From NCBI RefSeq assembly GCF_964199755.1, contig NC_133898.1, positions 110,121,847 to 110,185,846 of the forward strand: 64,000 nt of DNA, given 5' to 3'. Each line of letters begins with the position of its first letter. The stretch's first letter is position 1. Both the position numbers and the translations under genes were made by a program. This DNA is from Larus michahellis. Lineage: Eukaryota > Chordata > Aves > Charadriiformes > Laridae. Positions 41,541 through 54,607 of the stretch are shown here, piece by piece. Under the pieces are notes generated by a model, which was given only the letters and a program-made list of their open reading frames with translations, was not told where the DNA came from and ran no database searches.

Positions 41541-44500
41541 AATTTGAATGAGAAAAATCAACATCTTATTTGTGTTCACTAAACAATATTGCATTAGCCT
41601 GGAAGTGAAATGGATGTTTTTGTATGTTTTTTTTCAGAATCTTATTCCCTTAACTTCATCTCTCTCATCCACTTTCTGTCAGGGTTTTTTCCTCAGTGCA
41701 GAATAGCTGCAGGCTTCTTTAGGCTTACTTTTCTTTCTCCACCATATGGTTCCCAAACCATACAGGCAGTCTGAAATGCAAATGTCTTTTTGGTCTCTAC
41801 CTATGAACATGACTGCCTATTAAATTATTCTACTAATCTCACCAAAGATTTCCTCAGAATTCTTTCAAAGCCCTGCTGTGTTCTGGCAAAACAACCAGAT
41901 TTTATTTCTGTTGGGGTCTTTGTCCAGTCAGGGTGGAAGAGGCCAAATGTAGCTGGAAGCAAAAAGCAGTCCTGACAGTCTTAGATCCTGCTCTTAATTA
42001 CACACTCTACATTCTCTTTGACTCCCTCTGAAGTTTTCTTCTCACAGAATTGCTGCATTCATAGTTTTTCAACTCAAAAGTACCACCTTGTGTCATTCCA
42101 CAGGATGGTATGGAAATTAAATACCTTTACATTTCTTTGATGTGTGACTGCATTGCACCTGGCACATAATACAGTGCATTTAAGTTGCAACAGAGCTATT
42201 GTAATAAAAGGGCAAGAAGGAATAGACATATTTAGGATGTACAGGGCAACTTTCATAACTGTATCTGATCTGATTCCAGAACTTGATATCACCATTGTAT
42301 TTTCTGCTTAAGAACATGCCCTTACGGCACATCCTAGCCCCTCCTGCCCCTCATTCTTTACAAGCAGGAGAATTACATGCTGCATGGAGCAGGCAGCAAC
42401 TGGAAGAGACTTTTTTTTTGAACATAGCATTGTTCTGAGAGATCTCAGCCTTTTCATCTGTGAGACTGAACATTTGATAGAAATCTTGTACTTTGGGGCT
42501 CCTGCTTATCCTTAACAGTCCATAGCTCTGATGGAGTGGTTTGACCAAATGGCTCAGACCATCTGAGCATGTTAGCTATGATTTGATCTCTGGAAGTAGA
42601 AATCAAGACACAGACATTATAAGCACTTATATAAGATACTTTCAAATATGGCAATAATTGCAAAGCTATAAATGTTCGTACATTTAACACGTGACAATAC
42701 TGAGTTAGTACCTGTCAGCCTATTCTTACTCTCTGTGCATATGACCTGAGAGTATGCACATGTTGCAGTTTTCTGGCACAGGTGTGGGAGCTCCACTACC
42801 ACATCTTGCATCAGGAGGGTTGAGAAGCGGCCTGTTAATCCTCCTTCAGCTTTTTTGCTGTTTGAGGTTTTACAGATTCATGAGTTGTTCCACAGTGTTG
42901 TTCCCTCAGGATTGGTGGGATATGTCTCTAGGCTTTGCTGGTCTGTTCCTGATTGGCTGGGGATGTTGCTGTGGTGATGAGGTTTTGACTTGTTCACACA
43001 CCGCTCTTCACAGGCAATGTGATATTATATGTATTTTAATTCAAGGTTGTCTCCTATAATAGCACACCAGTGCTGGCAAGTCCGCTGTTGGGAAGATTGT
43101 GACAGAGGTTTTAGATACTGTTCTGTACATGGATTTTACATGACACTTCTGTGTTGGAAATTTCAGTGAAATCATCACACAGTTTGAGTTGTGAGGATTT
43201 CCCAACTGTGCTGAGATACACATCCTTCTCAGGTGTCCTGCACAGAGATCCTACTGCAGAGAAAAGGAAACTTGCACATTAAACTTTTTAGGTGCCTGAG
43301 GTAGGGACAGACATTTGAAGTTCCTTTCAAACCTGAACCATTATCCTTGTACAGGGAATAGATTTGTGGATGGAAGATTTGAGGCACTGGAAAGGGAATT
43401 GTATGAGAGTCAAATCAGCAAAAAAAGTTTAAGCGTGCCTAGAAAACTTGTGGGAAAGGTCAAGTTGCACAGACAATTCCAAGTCAATGATGAGTGCAAG
43501 ACACAGACTGCATAGAGCATTTGGGGCAAAGACTAATTTTTACAGCTCCAGACCAAAGAGTTGCAGACCTAATTGCAGAATTCTTAGTTGTAGGCCTAAT
43601 GTTTGTAGTTGGAGTGTGTGATATTTGGACAGTGAAACACATAAAAAAGGATCTATTTTTAAAATTGCCATTGGCAAAGAAACATTGTCATGGGAGTGGT
43701 TGTACATAGGGCATGTTGAAGTGTTGTATGTTGCAAAGGTAGCCAATTTCAAATTGAGAGCTATGGGGTTTGGATGGAAAAAGCTCGTATTCTCTTGAAA
43801 TAGGAATTTGGCCATAAATATGTATCTGGCCAGTAATTATATCCTACGCTTCCTTCCTGGAAAAGTATTCTACAAGTGGAGATCCCCTCTGCCAGCTCCC
43901 TCCTTTCTGTGTCCAATCCCTCCGTACCCTGCTTGTACCATAATCAGTGCTGCCAGAAAGTAAGGTAGTAGCCATTTGGTTTTTTTAAAAAATAGATTAT
44001 CCCCTGCAGTGCCTTTCAACGGCATACTGGAAAATACAAAATGAGAAAGAAAAAACATAGCAGAGAAAGGACAATGACAAAATATGGTAACACCTGGGTC
44101 ACCACTGAATATCTATTCCAGAGCCTGCATTATCAATTACAGGACAGTGCTTCTCTGTGTGCTTGACCCCACACACAGCAGCGTGTGGAACAGCACCTTC
44201 AACATTCACCCCTTTGCAGTCTTCCTTGTAGCATCCTTTCCTTCTTATTGCTGTTTTCTCTGGAGTGGAATTAAATTTTAGACTGCTTAACAGCACTGTC
44301 TATGATTTCAGAACAGGCTCTCCTAACGCATTGCCAGATGCTGCATTTGCATGAGTATGGGTAACACACAGTCACATAAGGGCAGGGAGAGAAACTGATT
44401 CACTGTTGTCCTAATGAAAACAAATTAAATGTACGATTGTATGAAAATAGCTGCCCTGCCTTCCTTTCCCCCTGTCCCTTAAGTCAGACTACTGCAGATA

Positions 44501-45273
44501 TATGGCAACATGGATTCATTGTGTCATTAGCTGTTGCTAGGGGAAAGATGCAGGCAGAGATCTTTTCTGTAAAGATTAGGTCTAGGCTTTCAGCATGAGC
44601 AAGAGATGGGTAATCTTCCAGAAGTCATGAACCACAGGAATCTCCCATCTCCCACCAGTACTATATTGAGTCAAAGTCAGAGCTCTAACATTACCAAATC
44701 TCTTCTGTTTCAGTAATTCCAATGCTGAGACTCTGGGGTGTTCTCTAGGGATGTTCTCATCAGGAAGGGTGGTTAATCTTGTTTTTCCAAAGCCTTTGAA
44801 TATCTCTCAAGAGGGTCCTCTGGTCTCTTCCAGGCCTAGAGACTGTAGGTTGAGCCTTCTTTTCCTTCTCCCAGACAAAATTCTTCAGCTCCTTGTAACA
44901 GGGAGGGATTTGTCTCAGTTTAGCAGAGACTTAGTTTCTGTCCCTATTTTTCAAACGTGGCCTGTTAACTTGATGCAACATTGATTTTGTAGGATGGGAC
45001 TCTGCAGAGATCAGCTTCCCTGTGACTTCGGCAGACTGCTATGAGGTTGTTCAGCCTCCCAAGGAAACTTATGGTTATTTCCCTGACTGGGTTCACCAGA
45101 ATAGTAATCTCTTGACAGAATCAAGGTGGTGACCCTCGGGTAGGTGCCCTTGGTTTAGTTTTCCTGAACTGAAGATGTCAACGGTGGTATAAGATCAATT
45201 ACACTGATGAGGTGAATACTGTATTAAAGTTATGCTCTTTGGAAATAGAAAGGCCAGGTGTAAGTTTGTGTCT

Positions 45274-45325
45274 GTCAGTTAGCAGTTTGCAGTGATGATG
45301 TCAGTTAGCAGTTTGCAGTGATGAT
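45274..45325 (+). repeat. perfect 26-bp tandem duplication
   Basis: The 26-base unit that begins GTCAGTTAGCAG and ends GTGATGAT occurs twice in direct succession (45274-45299 and 45300-45325) with no difference. Identity of the copies suggests a recent duplication or an assembly stutter. It lies 24 bases before a 20-base poly-T run. Confidence 0.93.
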
Positions 45326-46565
45326 CCCACAAAGATGCTGCTCTGGCTGTTTTTTTTTTTTTTTTTTTTGTGGAAGGCCCAGAAGCTTGTGGCCGATCTC
45401 CAATTACATTCCTGATCATTTTGGATTTCCTTCAGCTGTAGAGAATGGATGAGGCGTATAAACATTTCCAGAACTCTTGCTTGCATATAGCAGAAGGACT
45501 TCCAAGTTGCTGAATTCTTGCTTTAAAGGCTGTACTTTGTGTCCCCACTAACACTGGGCACTCTGGATTGCATCCCAGTGTGAAGCTTTCTGCTTAGTTC
45601 AGGAGAGAAATCACAATGTGTGCACAGGCTGTGTGTGTGCAAAGTATGTTCCTTGTAACTCTGGGTGCACAAACTCAGCACATTCATACCTAAGAGAAAT
45701 TGTGCTGCTCGCTGAACTACTAATGTAGATGTACCTTAACTGTTCAAGTTAAGTAAGTTATCCTCAGTTAATTAAAATTGTCTAAGGACTCAGAAGTTCG
45801 TCCTCACTGGAGACCATGAGCTAGAAAATAAGATTCCTAAAGGGAGCCTGAGGATGAAGGCCTAATGCAGAATATTTGGTACATGAAGAAATCTTGAGAG
45901 TTTTCTTCCATGGAAACATTCAGAGTGGTATTTATTTTAGGTTTTTTTTTTTTCTGTTTAAATTAAGGGAATTAAATACTTCTGTGTGTATTTGATAGTT
46001 TATTTTATTTGATCTGTTTCGCATATAAAGGGAAAATCAAAATACTGGATTTAGTATCTGTTAAGTGCTAATTATTGCTATTTTATTGTAGATATCAGGG
46101 TTTTTTTTGAGGGCTTATCTCTATTTTTTGTTTTAGTGCGCTTATCAGGTTAAGGCTGTTACAGGAAAGCACTTCTATGTACTATTACTGAACTGGTAGA
46201 ACATTAGGATGTGCTTGCCAGTTTCCAATAGTGGATTCCTAGGGAAGAATATAAGAGCAGGACAATCAGGTAGTGATTCTTGCCCAGTAAATTCTGTCTG
46301 TATCTTGCAGCTCTTTGCTTTTGCATGTTGAAAGCTGGAAGAAATTTTCTATGACTGAGATTTGAACTGAAGTTGCTGAAGGCTCAATGCAAAACATTAG
46401 CCAATTCCTGTTGAACACCAGAAACAGGATTAAAGAGTGTTGTCATCAAAATACATATGCAATAAACCCGGTATCATTCAGCTAGTTGTGAGGCTAAGTA
46501 TACTTCAGAGCATAGTGGAAGGTGAGGAAAAGAAACTGGCATTCAAGAGTCTTCTGTTAAATAAG

Positions 46566-46581
46566 GGCAGTAGGTGGCGCT
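46566..46581 (+). promoter_or_regulatory. candidate CTCF site
   Basis: GGCAGTAGGTGGCGCT matches the CTCF core (CCASNAGRKGGCRS-like) at nearly all positions. A single motif match does not prove occupancy. Confidence 0.45.
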
Positions 46582-49500
46582 CTTACTTTGGTTTTCCTAG
46601 CTACATTTCTTTTTCAGGAACAGTGTATCATTTGAAGCAGTGTTCACAAAACAGGTTTTGAGGTACCCGCAGATGAAGGAAGTTTTGTGCTATAGATCCT
46701 CATCCTATTAAAAAGCCCAGCATACCTTTCAATTTCATGGAACAGTACCTATGCTTCCCGCAGGTGTTAATAACTACCCTTTTAGTCCCTACTGCTAAAT
46801 ATATTCTGTGGGTACAAAGACCCTGCAGACATCTGTAGGACCCTACTTGTTGTTAGTGGAAAGTTGCAGGAGATCTTTTTGCTTAAAGGTTAGGAAAGCA
46901 AGAAAATTTCACCATTAAAACTTAAAGAATTGTGTTGGGCATCTCTGTGGAAACACTGAAAACTGTTACTGTTTTTTCTGTCTGAGTGTCTGCTTTAAGC
47001 CAACGCTGCTTCAGGTATGTCTGCCCCATGCACTGTGCTGCACATGAGAAACAGCATGTGCTTTGGTTCATTTATGCCGTATCCTACAGCTGATGCTGCT
47101 ACCAGTAAGAAAGAGAAGTCTGCACGTGGACCATGAGAGACCTGGTGAACAAGAAGGCTGCAGCCAAAGTGATTGAGCTTTCCAGCCATGCCATTACACA
47201 CAAAGCCTGAGCACTCACTGTGGTTAGCTAGTAGTGCCCTGTGACGTGTTTTTACTAAGCAGAATTTCTTTCTGGTGTACTGGGTCACTGCTGCCTTCTA
47301 AGGACATTTATTACTCTTATCTAAGGCTAATTAGAGATTTATAGGGTCAAAGGAATTATCTCAGGGCTCTGATTGCTTGGAGATTCTGCCGTGCTACCTG
47401 ATACAAATTAAAATGTGGACCCCAGTGCCACAGTGTCGTTATTGAGGCTGGCTCTTGAGCCTCGGCTAGCTGCACAGAAGTGGAGAACTGCATGTGATGA
47501 TGTGTTGGGCAGTAAAATCCTGGTATAAAATTTAGTTTCACAAAGAAGGGTAGATCTGACTTTCTTTCCAAGAAGATTGGTTGCATTACTAGGTAAGCAG
47601 TTCGTCCTCCCTTAGTTTCTCAATTTTGAATGTATAGTGCTCAAGCGTTTGGCTAAAGTAGGTTTGGCCATCTCATAGGTGAAAGCAGATTATTATAGGC
47701 CAGTGCTGTTGGGACAACAAGAATCCAAGTTCCTTGTAGTCTCTAGACGCTCATGATGATGGTGTAGGGATAAACTGCCCTAAAATTGAAAGGAGTCTTT
47801 CACACTTTTTTGAGAATTAAGGTTTTGGTAGAGAATGGGTTAGCACGGTGTGCATAGTGGAATAGGAATATTAGGGTTTAGTGTGGGAAGGGACATGTGC
47901 CTCTCCAGCTTATTGAAATGGCTTTGAAGATTATGGAAAACACAGTATGAAACCAATTTTGTGGAATTCATGTATATATTCTTAGTAGGATTATCACTGA
48001 AGTGCAACCAGACCTTTCTGTATGCCCATTTCCCTATTTGGGAAATGTATTGCTATGCAGCAAAGTTCAGTCTGAGTATGTGCCCAAATGCAGACAATAT
48101 ACATTCAGGGAAAGAAAACTCCTAAAACTTGAGTGCAAAGTTATTATATGATGCATAGATTCCAATGAGTACCCATGTGAGAGATGGAGGAAAAAAATAG
48201 GGGAAAAAACCAGCACCTGAAACGTGTATAATATAACCCCCCACCTTTTGTTTTTTTCTGTGACAGCTAAATGTTTATTTTGTAAACTGAGTGTTTGATT
48301 TCCCAATATCCACCTCCTGGTAAACACTGCCGTTAATGATTCCCTGTTTGAAGAGTCCTCTGTCATGAACAGTGAAGATCTGTGTTAGTTAAAAGCACCA
48401 AAGACAAAAAGAAAGTGCCTGGTTGTAGATATTAACAAATGAACACCTTTAGGAGTTCTAATTAACACTTCTGTGGAAGAAAAATAGATAAATAGAAAAA
48501 AAATGATGGAACATATCTGAATGTTACTAATCGAATAAGGGCATAATGAAAGAACAATGGAGTTTTTAGCTCTTCACATTTTCTTGGGAAACTATAAAGA
48601 ATCAGGCAGTGAAGTGTACAAAAAAACCACCATAGTAAATTGAGGAAAACAGTAAGATAGACCGCAGTTCCATTACATTGACATCAGCTGTAAGTAATCT
48701 TAGTGGTAACTTGTATATCCTTATTAGTGGATACACAGTGTAGTGATTAATGGGAGATGCAAAGCTGAAAAAATTTATTTCTTAAATATATCATGCTCTA
48801 TCTGAAATTCTAGTAATTAAAATATATAAAACCGGATGGGGTTAAGATATTTGCTGCATGTATGACACATGAAAATTAAATAATATTTGGTAGCTAATAT
48901 TAAAGGAAATCTTGATATCAAAGGAAAATTTTAGAAATGGGAACTTGAATAGCAATGTCAGAAAATAAGAACTATTGACTTACTATATTGGTTCTCTTAA
49001 AAATGTGTATGTGGATGAAAATCTGGGAACTTGGTGTTCTCTGCTATCAAAAAAGTTTCAGAGAAAAGTGTTAATTACAGAAAAAGCTGTATTCTTGCAA
49101 ACATTTGCTAGAAATAGGAACATTAACTTAGACTATGCTAATAAGAGGTTTGACTATAGCTGCTGAAGGGGCCAGGAGTACTGAAAGCCTTGAAGTCAAT
49201 TCATTTTTATGGAAATTGTGCATAAGAGCCAGTCAGCCCTCTGAGTTTACCTTTCCTCCCTCACTGCACTCTTTGTGAAGACAAAGTTTGGTGAAAAACC
49301 TAAGGAGGAAGAGTCCTGTATAGGGAATTCTCTAAGTAAATGCTTAATCCACCTTTTCCAGGCAGATCAGAAAGTAGCACATCCAGCCATCATTCCTAGC
49401 CAGTGAGACTGATGGGGATATTCTGTTTTCCACAGTTTCCTTTGTATTTGAAAGTAAAAAATTGTTGATACTTTCTTTAATCACCCCTCTTGAGACATGT

Positions 49501-49619
49501 ATTTGTAAATACTGGAGAATTACTGGTCTAGAGTAATGATGAGCATAAATGGGCATAAAAATGTGACTGTTCCCTCACAGTAAAGACTGGTATTTTTTTG
49601 CAGATGAATGCTGTCAATG

Positions 49620-49772
49620 AAGGACTGTGGCATCTCCATCTCTGGTTATTTTCAAAACTTGAGTGGATAAGGCTTTGAGCATCCTGGCCTAACCTTGAAG
49701 TTGGTCCTGCTGGGAGTAGGAGGTTTGATTGGATGGGTCCTTTCTATTGTAAATTTTAGTATGGTTGTGAAG
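49620..49772 (+). repeat. CR1 LINE 3' fragment (old)
   Basis: 'ggcatctccatctctggttattttcaaaacttgagtggataaggctttgagcatcctggcc' and 'gggagtaggaggtttgattggatgggtcc' follow the CR1 order; the tail is eroded. Old and 5'-truncated. Confidence 0.75.
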
Positions 49773-51719
49773 ACTCAGTTTCAGTTATTAAAATAACCCT
49801 TTATTTTTAAAGGACAAGATAAGTCAGTTCTATTCTGACACAAACTTTTATGTTTAAGGCATATATAACAGGTTTTTTTCTTCATAAATAAATATAAGAA
49901 CTTTTCTCCTTAAAATAATTTTGATTTTTTTGAATGAGGAGATTCCTTTCTGCATACTTCTATCTTTTCATTCAACTTGATGATGAATAGTATTATTTTT
50001 GATTAATAAGATTGTTTTTAAAGAAAACAGGCTTTTCCAGCCAGATCAATCCCCCTGAGTCTGCCTTTGCTAGTTATGAAATATTCCATTTGCTTTCCCT
50101 ACATTTCTTAATTGCCCAGTTTTGTTTTTTTTTTTTTTTTATGTTAGCAGTCATTTCTTCTTGTGCAGCAAGAGAGTTTAATTTTTGTTTTTGTTGTGAT
50201 AAATTTGGAGATACACAAATTTGATTTCAAGGGGTGGCTCCCAAAGAAGCCATTTAGGAGCTAGAGTGTCTGAGAAGGGGTGGGAATAAAGAAATTTTAT
50301 GAGAGACCACACAGTTTGAGGCCCTTCCAGGATCAACTACCAGAGGAGGAGGAGCTGGCATGGTGACAGTCATGAGCTAGCTTCTTTGGCCTCACCAAAG
50401 AGCCTTTAAACAGGTGTGTATGCTCAGCTTTGAGAAAATGTAGTTTTTGATAATTCCGTTGAAATATGTCATGGTAGTAATGCCTGTAGGCTCATTTCAG
50501 CAGTTGATCAGAGAAGGTGTTAGCAGAGTGACAGCCCAGCGCGCATCAGTTTGTCAAAGCACTAGTAGAGTTGGAGTTTGTGCTCCAACTCAACTTCAAA
50601 GTTATCTAGAGCCCTAGATCCGGCTCAAGACAAGCCCAGTCCTTCAGTGTCCAGGCTAGTTGCTGAGGATTCTTGGCATCATTTTAGAAACTGTGAGGTG
50701 GCATCTTGGCCTGTGAGGTGAACATGATAGTAGTCTGCATTACACTAAGTTGTGTCACTAGCATGTAAAAATATCGGAGTCTTTCCATCTTGTGGATGTT
50801 AGTTCAAGATCCCCCCATGGGCTGACATGCCCAGGTTCAACCTGAGAATCAACCTGAGCAACTTACATTAGTATTTGCATCTCAGATCAGTGACAGACAA
50901 AGAAGGAGAGGTTTTGGCTTGAAGTTTCTGTGATTAATGAAAAAAAAGTTTATTCTGTGAGTTTATCATGAGTAGAAGTCCTGCCAGAGTTCTGATTATT
51001 TGTGCTTGTTATTGATAGCGTGGTTTGAAGTCATTGGCTCATAGAATTTATGACTCTTGCACTTGGATAACAAGACCAAGAATTGGTACAAATTATATGT
51101 GTTTGGGATTAACAGTTTAGAAAGACAAAGGTGGGAATTCCTCAGAGTGCTGTTCAGAGAAATGTGCTGCTTAAACAGTAGAAGATGTAGAAAGTAGATG
51201 ACTTGCAAGATTTCCAAACTCTTAGATGCTTTTCTAAGACTAAATTATAAACAGATAAGTTGGCCATGCTAAAATGCTCCTATTATGTGCTAGTGGCACA
51301 CTTTATCAATATCAAATATATTTTAGTCATTATGAAGAATATCTCAGACTTTTATGGTCTTCTACATACAGAACTGTAATCAGCAGTCAGATGAAGGCTT
51401 CAATATGAGATACGTGTTCTGCATCTGGGGGGTTCTCAGGGAACCAAGGGGTTGTAGCTGACTCTGGGATACTTCTGGGTGCTTCTCCAGCATGATTTCT
51501 CATTTGATATCATCTTGGACTTTGCAGTTTGTTTGAAGCACCGTGTTTCATGGGTCTAGCAGCATGAACGAAGGCACGAGGAGTGCTATGTGTAAACTGA
51601 CACAAACTGCTGTGTGCACAAGAATTACCCATCCTGCCTTTGTAGAAGAGACAGGTAAATATAGATGTCCAAATAGAAATCAGTAAAAGTATTTTAATCT
51701 TTCAAGGTCATTTCAAACT
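49773..51719. other. non-coding spacer
   Basis: No gene was recognised. A 16-base poly-T run lies at about 50124-50140, and a small perfect hairpin (9-base arms, 6-base loop) at 50568-50591. Open frames are below 75 codons. Confidence 0.55.
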
Positions 51720-52096
51720 GAGAGTATCTATCTCTCCTCTCCGGGGTGATCTTATTGCAGTCTTTCAATATGTAAAGGGGGCTTATAAGAAAAACAGAGA
51801 GAGACTTTTTACTAGGTCTTGTAGTGACAGGACAAGCGGTAATGGTTTTAAATTGAATGAGGCTAGCTTTAGATTGGATACAAGGAAAACAATTTATACG
51901 ATGAGGATAGTGGGACACTGGAACAGGTTGCCCAGAGAAGTTGTGGATGCCCCATCACTGGAAGTCTTCAAGGTCAGGTTGGATGGGGCTTTCAGCAGCC
52001 TGGTCTAGTGAAAGAAGTCCCTGCCCATGCCAGGGGTGTTGGACTAGGTGATCTTCAGAGGCCCTTTTTGACCCAAACCTTTCTATGATTCTATGA
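51720..52096 (+). repeat. CR1 LINE 3' segment
   Basis: A clear CR1 series: 'ggggtgatcttattgcagtctttcaatatgtaaagggggcttataag', 'gtagtgacaggacaag', 'actggaacaggttgcccagagaagttgtggatgcccc', 'aggtcaggttggatggggctttcagcagcctggtctagtg', 'ctgcccatgccaggggtgttggactaggtgatctt' and tail 'ttctatgattctatga'. Moderately diverged, 5'-truncated. Confidence 0.93.
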
Positions 52097-53556
52097 GCAA
52101 GGAACGCAGTATTGCTAATAGCTCTGAGAGGTGCATTTTCTGATAACTGAGCCTTCTTACCAGACCTCTCAGCTGAGCCTTTCCAAGTGCTTTGACACCT
52201 TAAACATTTAAGGAAAATATTGATGGTCAGAAAATTGCCACAGAAGTTGGCAAGATGTTTTGGCTGCTTTTGGCTTACATTTCTTCAGTGAGGGAAACCT
52301 TTACAAGCCCTTAAATGTTTCAGAATTTTGAGAAAACTTTTATTCATAACTTGTTAACAATATGAATGTGGAGTGGAGCAGGCTCTTATAATAGAGAACA
52401 CGTGAACTGGGAAATGACTCTCTGGCTGTTTAAGATTACACTTAAGAATTACATTTTAAAAGGCTGTTATGAGAACGGAAAATCATTTATATAAAAAAAT
52501 ACAATATTAAAGCAGAAGAAATATCTCAGAAAGTAAAGTTATAAAAGTTGTTCAGATAATTTTCTGCCATCAAGATGAAGTCAGTAGCATTGTCAGTTCA
52601 GGAAAAGTTATAAATTATTGTGTATTTTATAGTGTTACCCAGTGTTACAAAATCTAACAGTACAATCCAAACATGCAGTGAGACAGTGACAGTTTGTAAT
52701 TACTAATATTTCAGCCTGAACAAACCCACACATTGTCTTATTTCTTTCAAATAAGAAGGGCAGTTCTGAATTTTCTTGGTAGGGAGAAAGCCTTCACCAA
52801 CCTATCTATTTCTTCTAGTTTGCCTGTAAAGCAAGCTCCGTGCTGTAAAATTAAAAACAGAAAGCTATGAAAAAAAATACAGAAGAAGAGATTAGCACAG
52901 TGTAAAGAGCTAGCAGCCATCCAATTGTTTACTGTTTCTGTTATTCATTATCACCCCAGTTTCAGTGGCTGCATCATTGTGGGTGACATGAAGTCACAAA
53001 GCATTAGCAGGCGATGGGATTTTTTTCTATGATAATTTTCATGGCGTACTGAGGTGCTGTTGCAGTTTAAGGTAACAGCTTATCAAATGAAATGCAGTGT
53101 AGTGAGCTGTTCAGTCTTGTAAAGGGGACATGAAATAATGTTAACCATTAGAGTTTTTACACATTCTGGCACTAGACGAGAATGTACAATTGCTAAAGGA
53201 GTTAAAAAAAAAAAAGGAGGCACTAACACATTTGGGGCAAGATGAAAGGAGGAAGTGGCAAAAGCCAGAGTGTGGCATGGAGCAGGTGAAGAGAAGGAAG
53301 CAGAGAAAGCATTCTTAAAGGACTAGGACAAAGGGCTTGGAAACAAAAACCTGAAGCATCAATGAATTAGAACTAGCTATCCCACAGGTGATTTTCACAT
53401 ATATGCAGTCCTCCAGAGCTGCTGAGTACCAAAGAGAAGAAAGGCTGGATGCAGAAAGAAGCTGTGTAGTGAGGACTATGGCCTCAACCAGGATGACGCA
53501 CAGGCTGTCATGTTACAAAATTTTTCCTTTGTCAATGTGAGAATCTCTGTAGTTTT
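52097..53556. other. non-coding spacer
   Basis: About 1.5 kb with no gene or named repeat. A poly-A run followed by GG lies near 53203-53217. Confidence 0.55.
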
Positions 53557-53635
53557 CACGGAATCACAGAATTTTTCAGGGTTGGAAGGGACCTCTAGAG
53601 ATCATCTAGTCCAACTCCCCTGCTAAAGTTTTGCA
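53557..53635 (-). repeat. CR1 LINE 3' tail, reverse orientation
   Basis: 'cacggaatcacagaattt', 'cagggttggaagggacctctagagatcatctagtccaactcccc' and 'tgctaaag' are the reverse complement of a CR1 3' end. It ends about 45 bases before the solo LTR. Confidence 0.92.
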
Positions 53636-53679
53636 GACTTTCCTTTTGCACCATCCTTTACTTTTCCATGGTCAAACAT

Positions 53680-54607
53680 TGTGATGGGTTGACTATGGCT
53701 GGCTGCAGATGCCCACCCAGTCACTCTCATTCTCCCTCCTCAACAGGACAGGGGGAGAAAATAAGACAGAAAACCTCATGGGTCAAGATATAGACAGGAA
53801 GATCTCTTACCAATTACCATCAAGGGTAAAACAGACTCAACTTCAGGAAAATGAATTTATTATCAATTAAAAATAGAGTTGGATGATGAGAAACAAAGAC
53901 AAAAACCAAAACAGTCCCCGTCCCCCGCCCCCGTTCTTCCCAGGCTCAACTTCACTCCTTCATTCCTGAGTCCTCTACTTATTCCTTCTGACACACCAAG
54001 CGGTACAGAGGAATGGGGAGTAGGGGTTGCGGTCAGTTAATAACACTCCATTTCTGCCGCTCCTTCCTCCACTTCTCCCTTGTTCCAGCATGTTCCCTGC
54101 AGTCCTTCAGGATAAACCCACTCCTGCCTGGCTTCTCCTCAGTCTACAATTCATTCAGGGCACATCCATCTGCTCTGGCATAGTGTCCACCATGAGCTGC
54201 AGTGTGGATATCTGCTCCAGCATGGTCTTCTAGACAGCTGCAGGATGACAGTCTGCTGCCCCAGTGTCTTGTCCATGCACTGCAGGAGAATCTCTGCTCC
54301 AGCATGTGGGGCATCTCTCCCCCACCCTCCCCCACCCCCCCACCTTCTTCTCTCACCTTGGTGTCTGCAGGGCTGTTTCTCACACTTTTTTCCTTACACT
54401 CTGCTGTAGAGTATTTTTTGACCTTTCGTAAATATGCTCTCCCAGAGGTACGACCATCATGGCTGCAGGGCTCAGCTGTGACCTGTGGTGGGTCAGTTGA
54501 AGCTGTCTGGAATCAGCTGTGTCCAGCGAAGGATAGCCCCATCCTCTCCTCAGAGGTTGCCCTTGCAGCTCCTGCTGTCCAACACCTTGATACATAAACC
54601 CAGTACA
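53680..54607 (-). mobile_element. solo LTR of an ERVL-type element
   Basis: About 928 bases, bounded by TG...CA. Read on the minus strand it starts TGTACTGGG and ends CAACCCATCACA. The block 'gatgggttgac...tggctg' and the 'agacaccaaggtgagag' region match an LTR type I know to be common in passerine genomes. Minus-strand signals are a TATA-like word near 54429-54436 and AATAAA at 53856-53861. Flanking 5-base sequences AACAT (53675-53679) and AGCAT (54608-54612) match at four of five positions, fitting the 5-bp target duplication of ERVL. Neither flank shows internal viral sequence, so it is a recombination product of a full element. Open frames in it are not genes. Confidence 0.82.

Larger units (their letters stand above)
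41541..49619. other. non-coding intergenic DNA
   Basis: About 8 kb without a gene I can support. It contains a tandem duplication (45274-45325), a 20-base poly-T run (45350-45369) and a CTCF-like site (46566-46581). Around 43540-43640 the minus strand has a degenerate repeat of leucine/glutamine codons that keeps a frame open without looking like a gene. Confidence 0.55.

Noticed and set aside
43311..43345. Another CR1 tail ('gaagttcctttcaaacctgaaccattat')
   Set aside because: Only about 28 bases resemble the CR1 end, and the ATTCTATGA tail is missing, so the match is too weak.
43494..43709. A 71-codon plus frame with a loose resemblance to the hydrophobic core of OPA3 (A-x-L-x-A-E ... FVVG)
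   Set aside because: The similarity is limited to about 17 residues in a degenerate nucleotide repeat that also gives Leu/Gln repeats on the other strand. No other OPA3 landmarks are near, so I treat it as chance.
54144..54597. Open frames of 71-131 codons as small genes
   Set aside because: They lie entirely inside the solo LTR.
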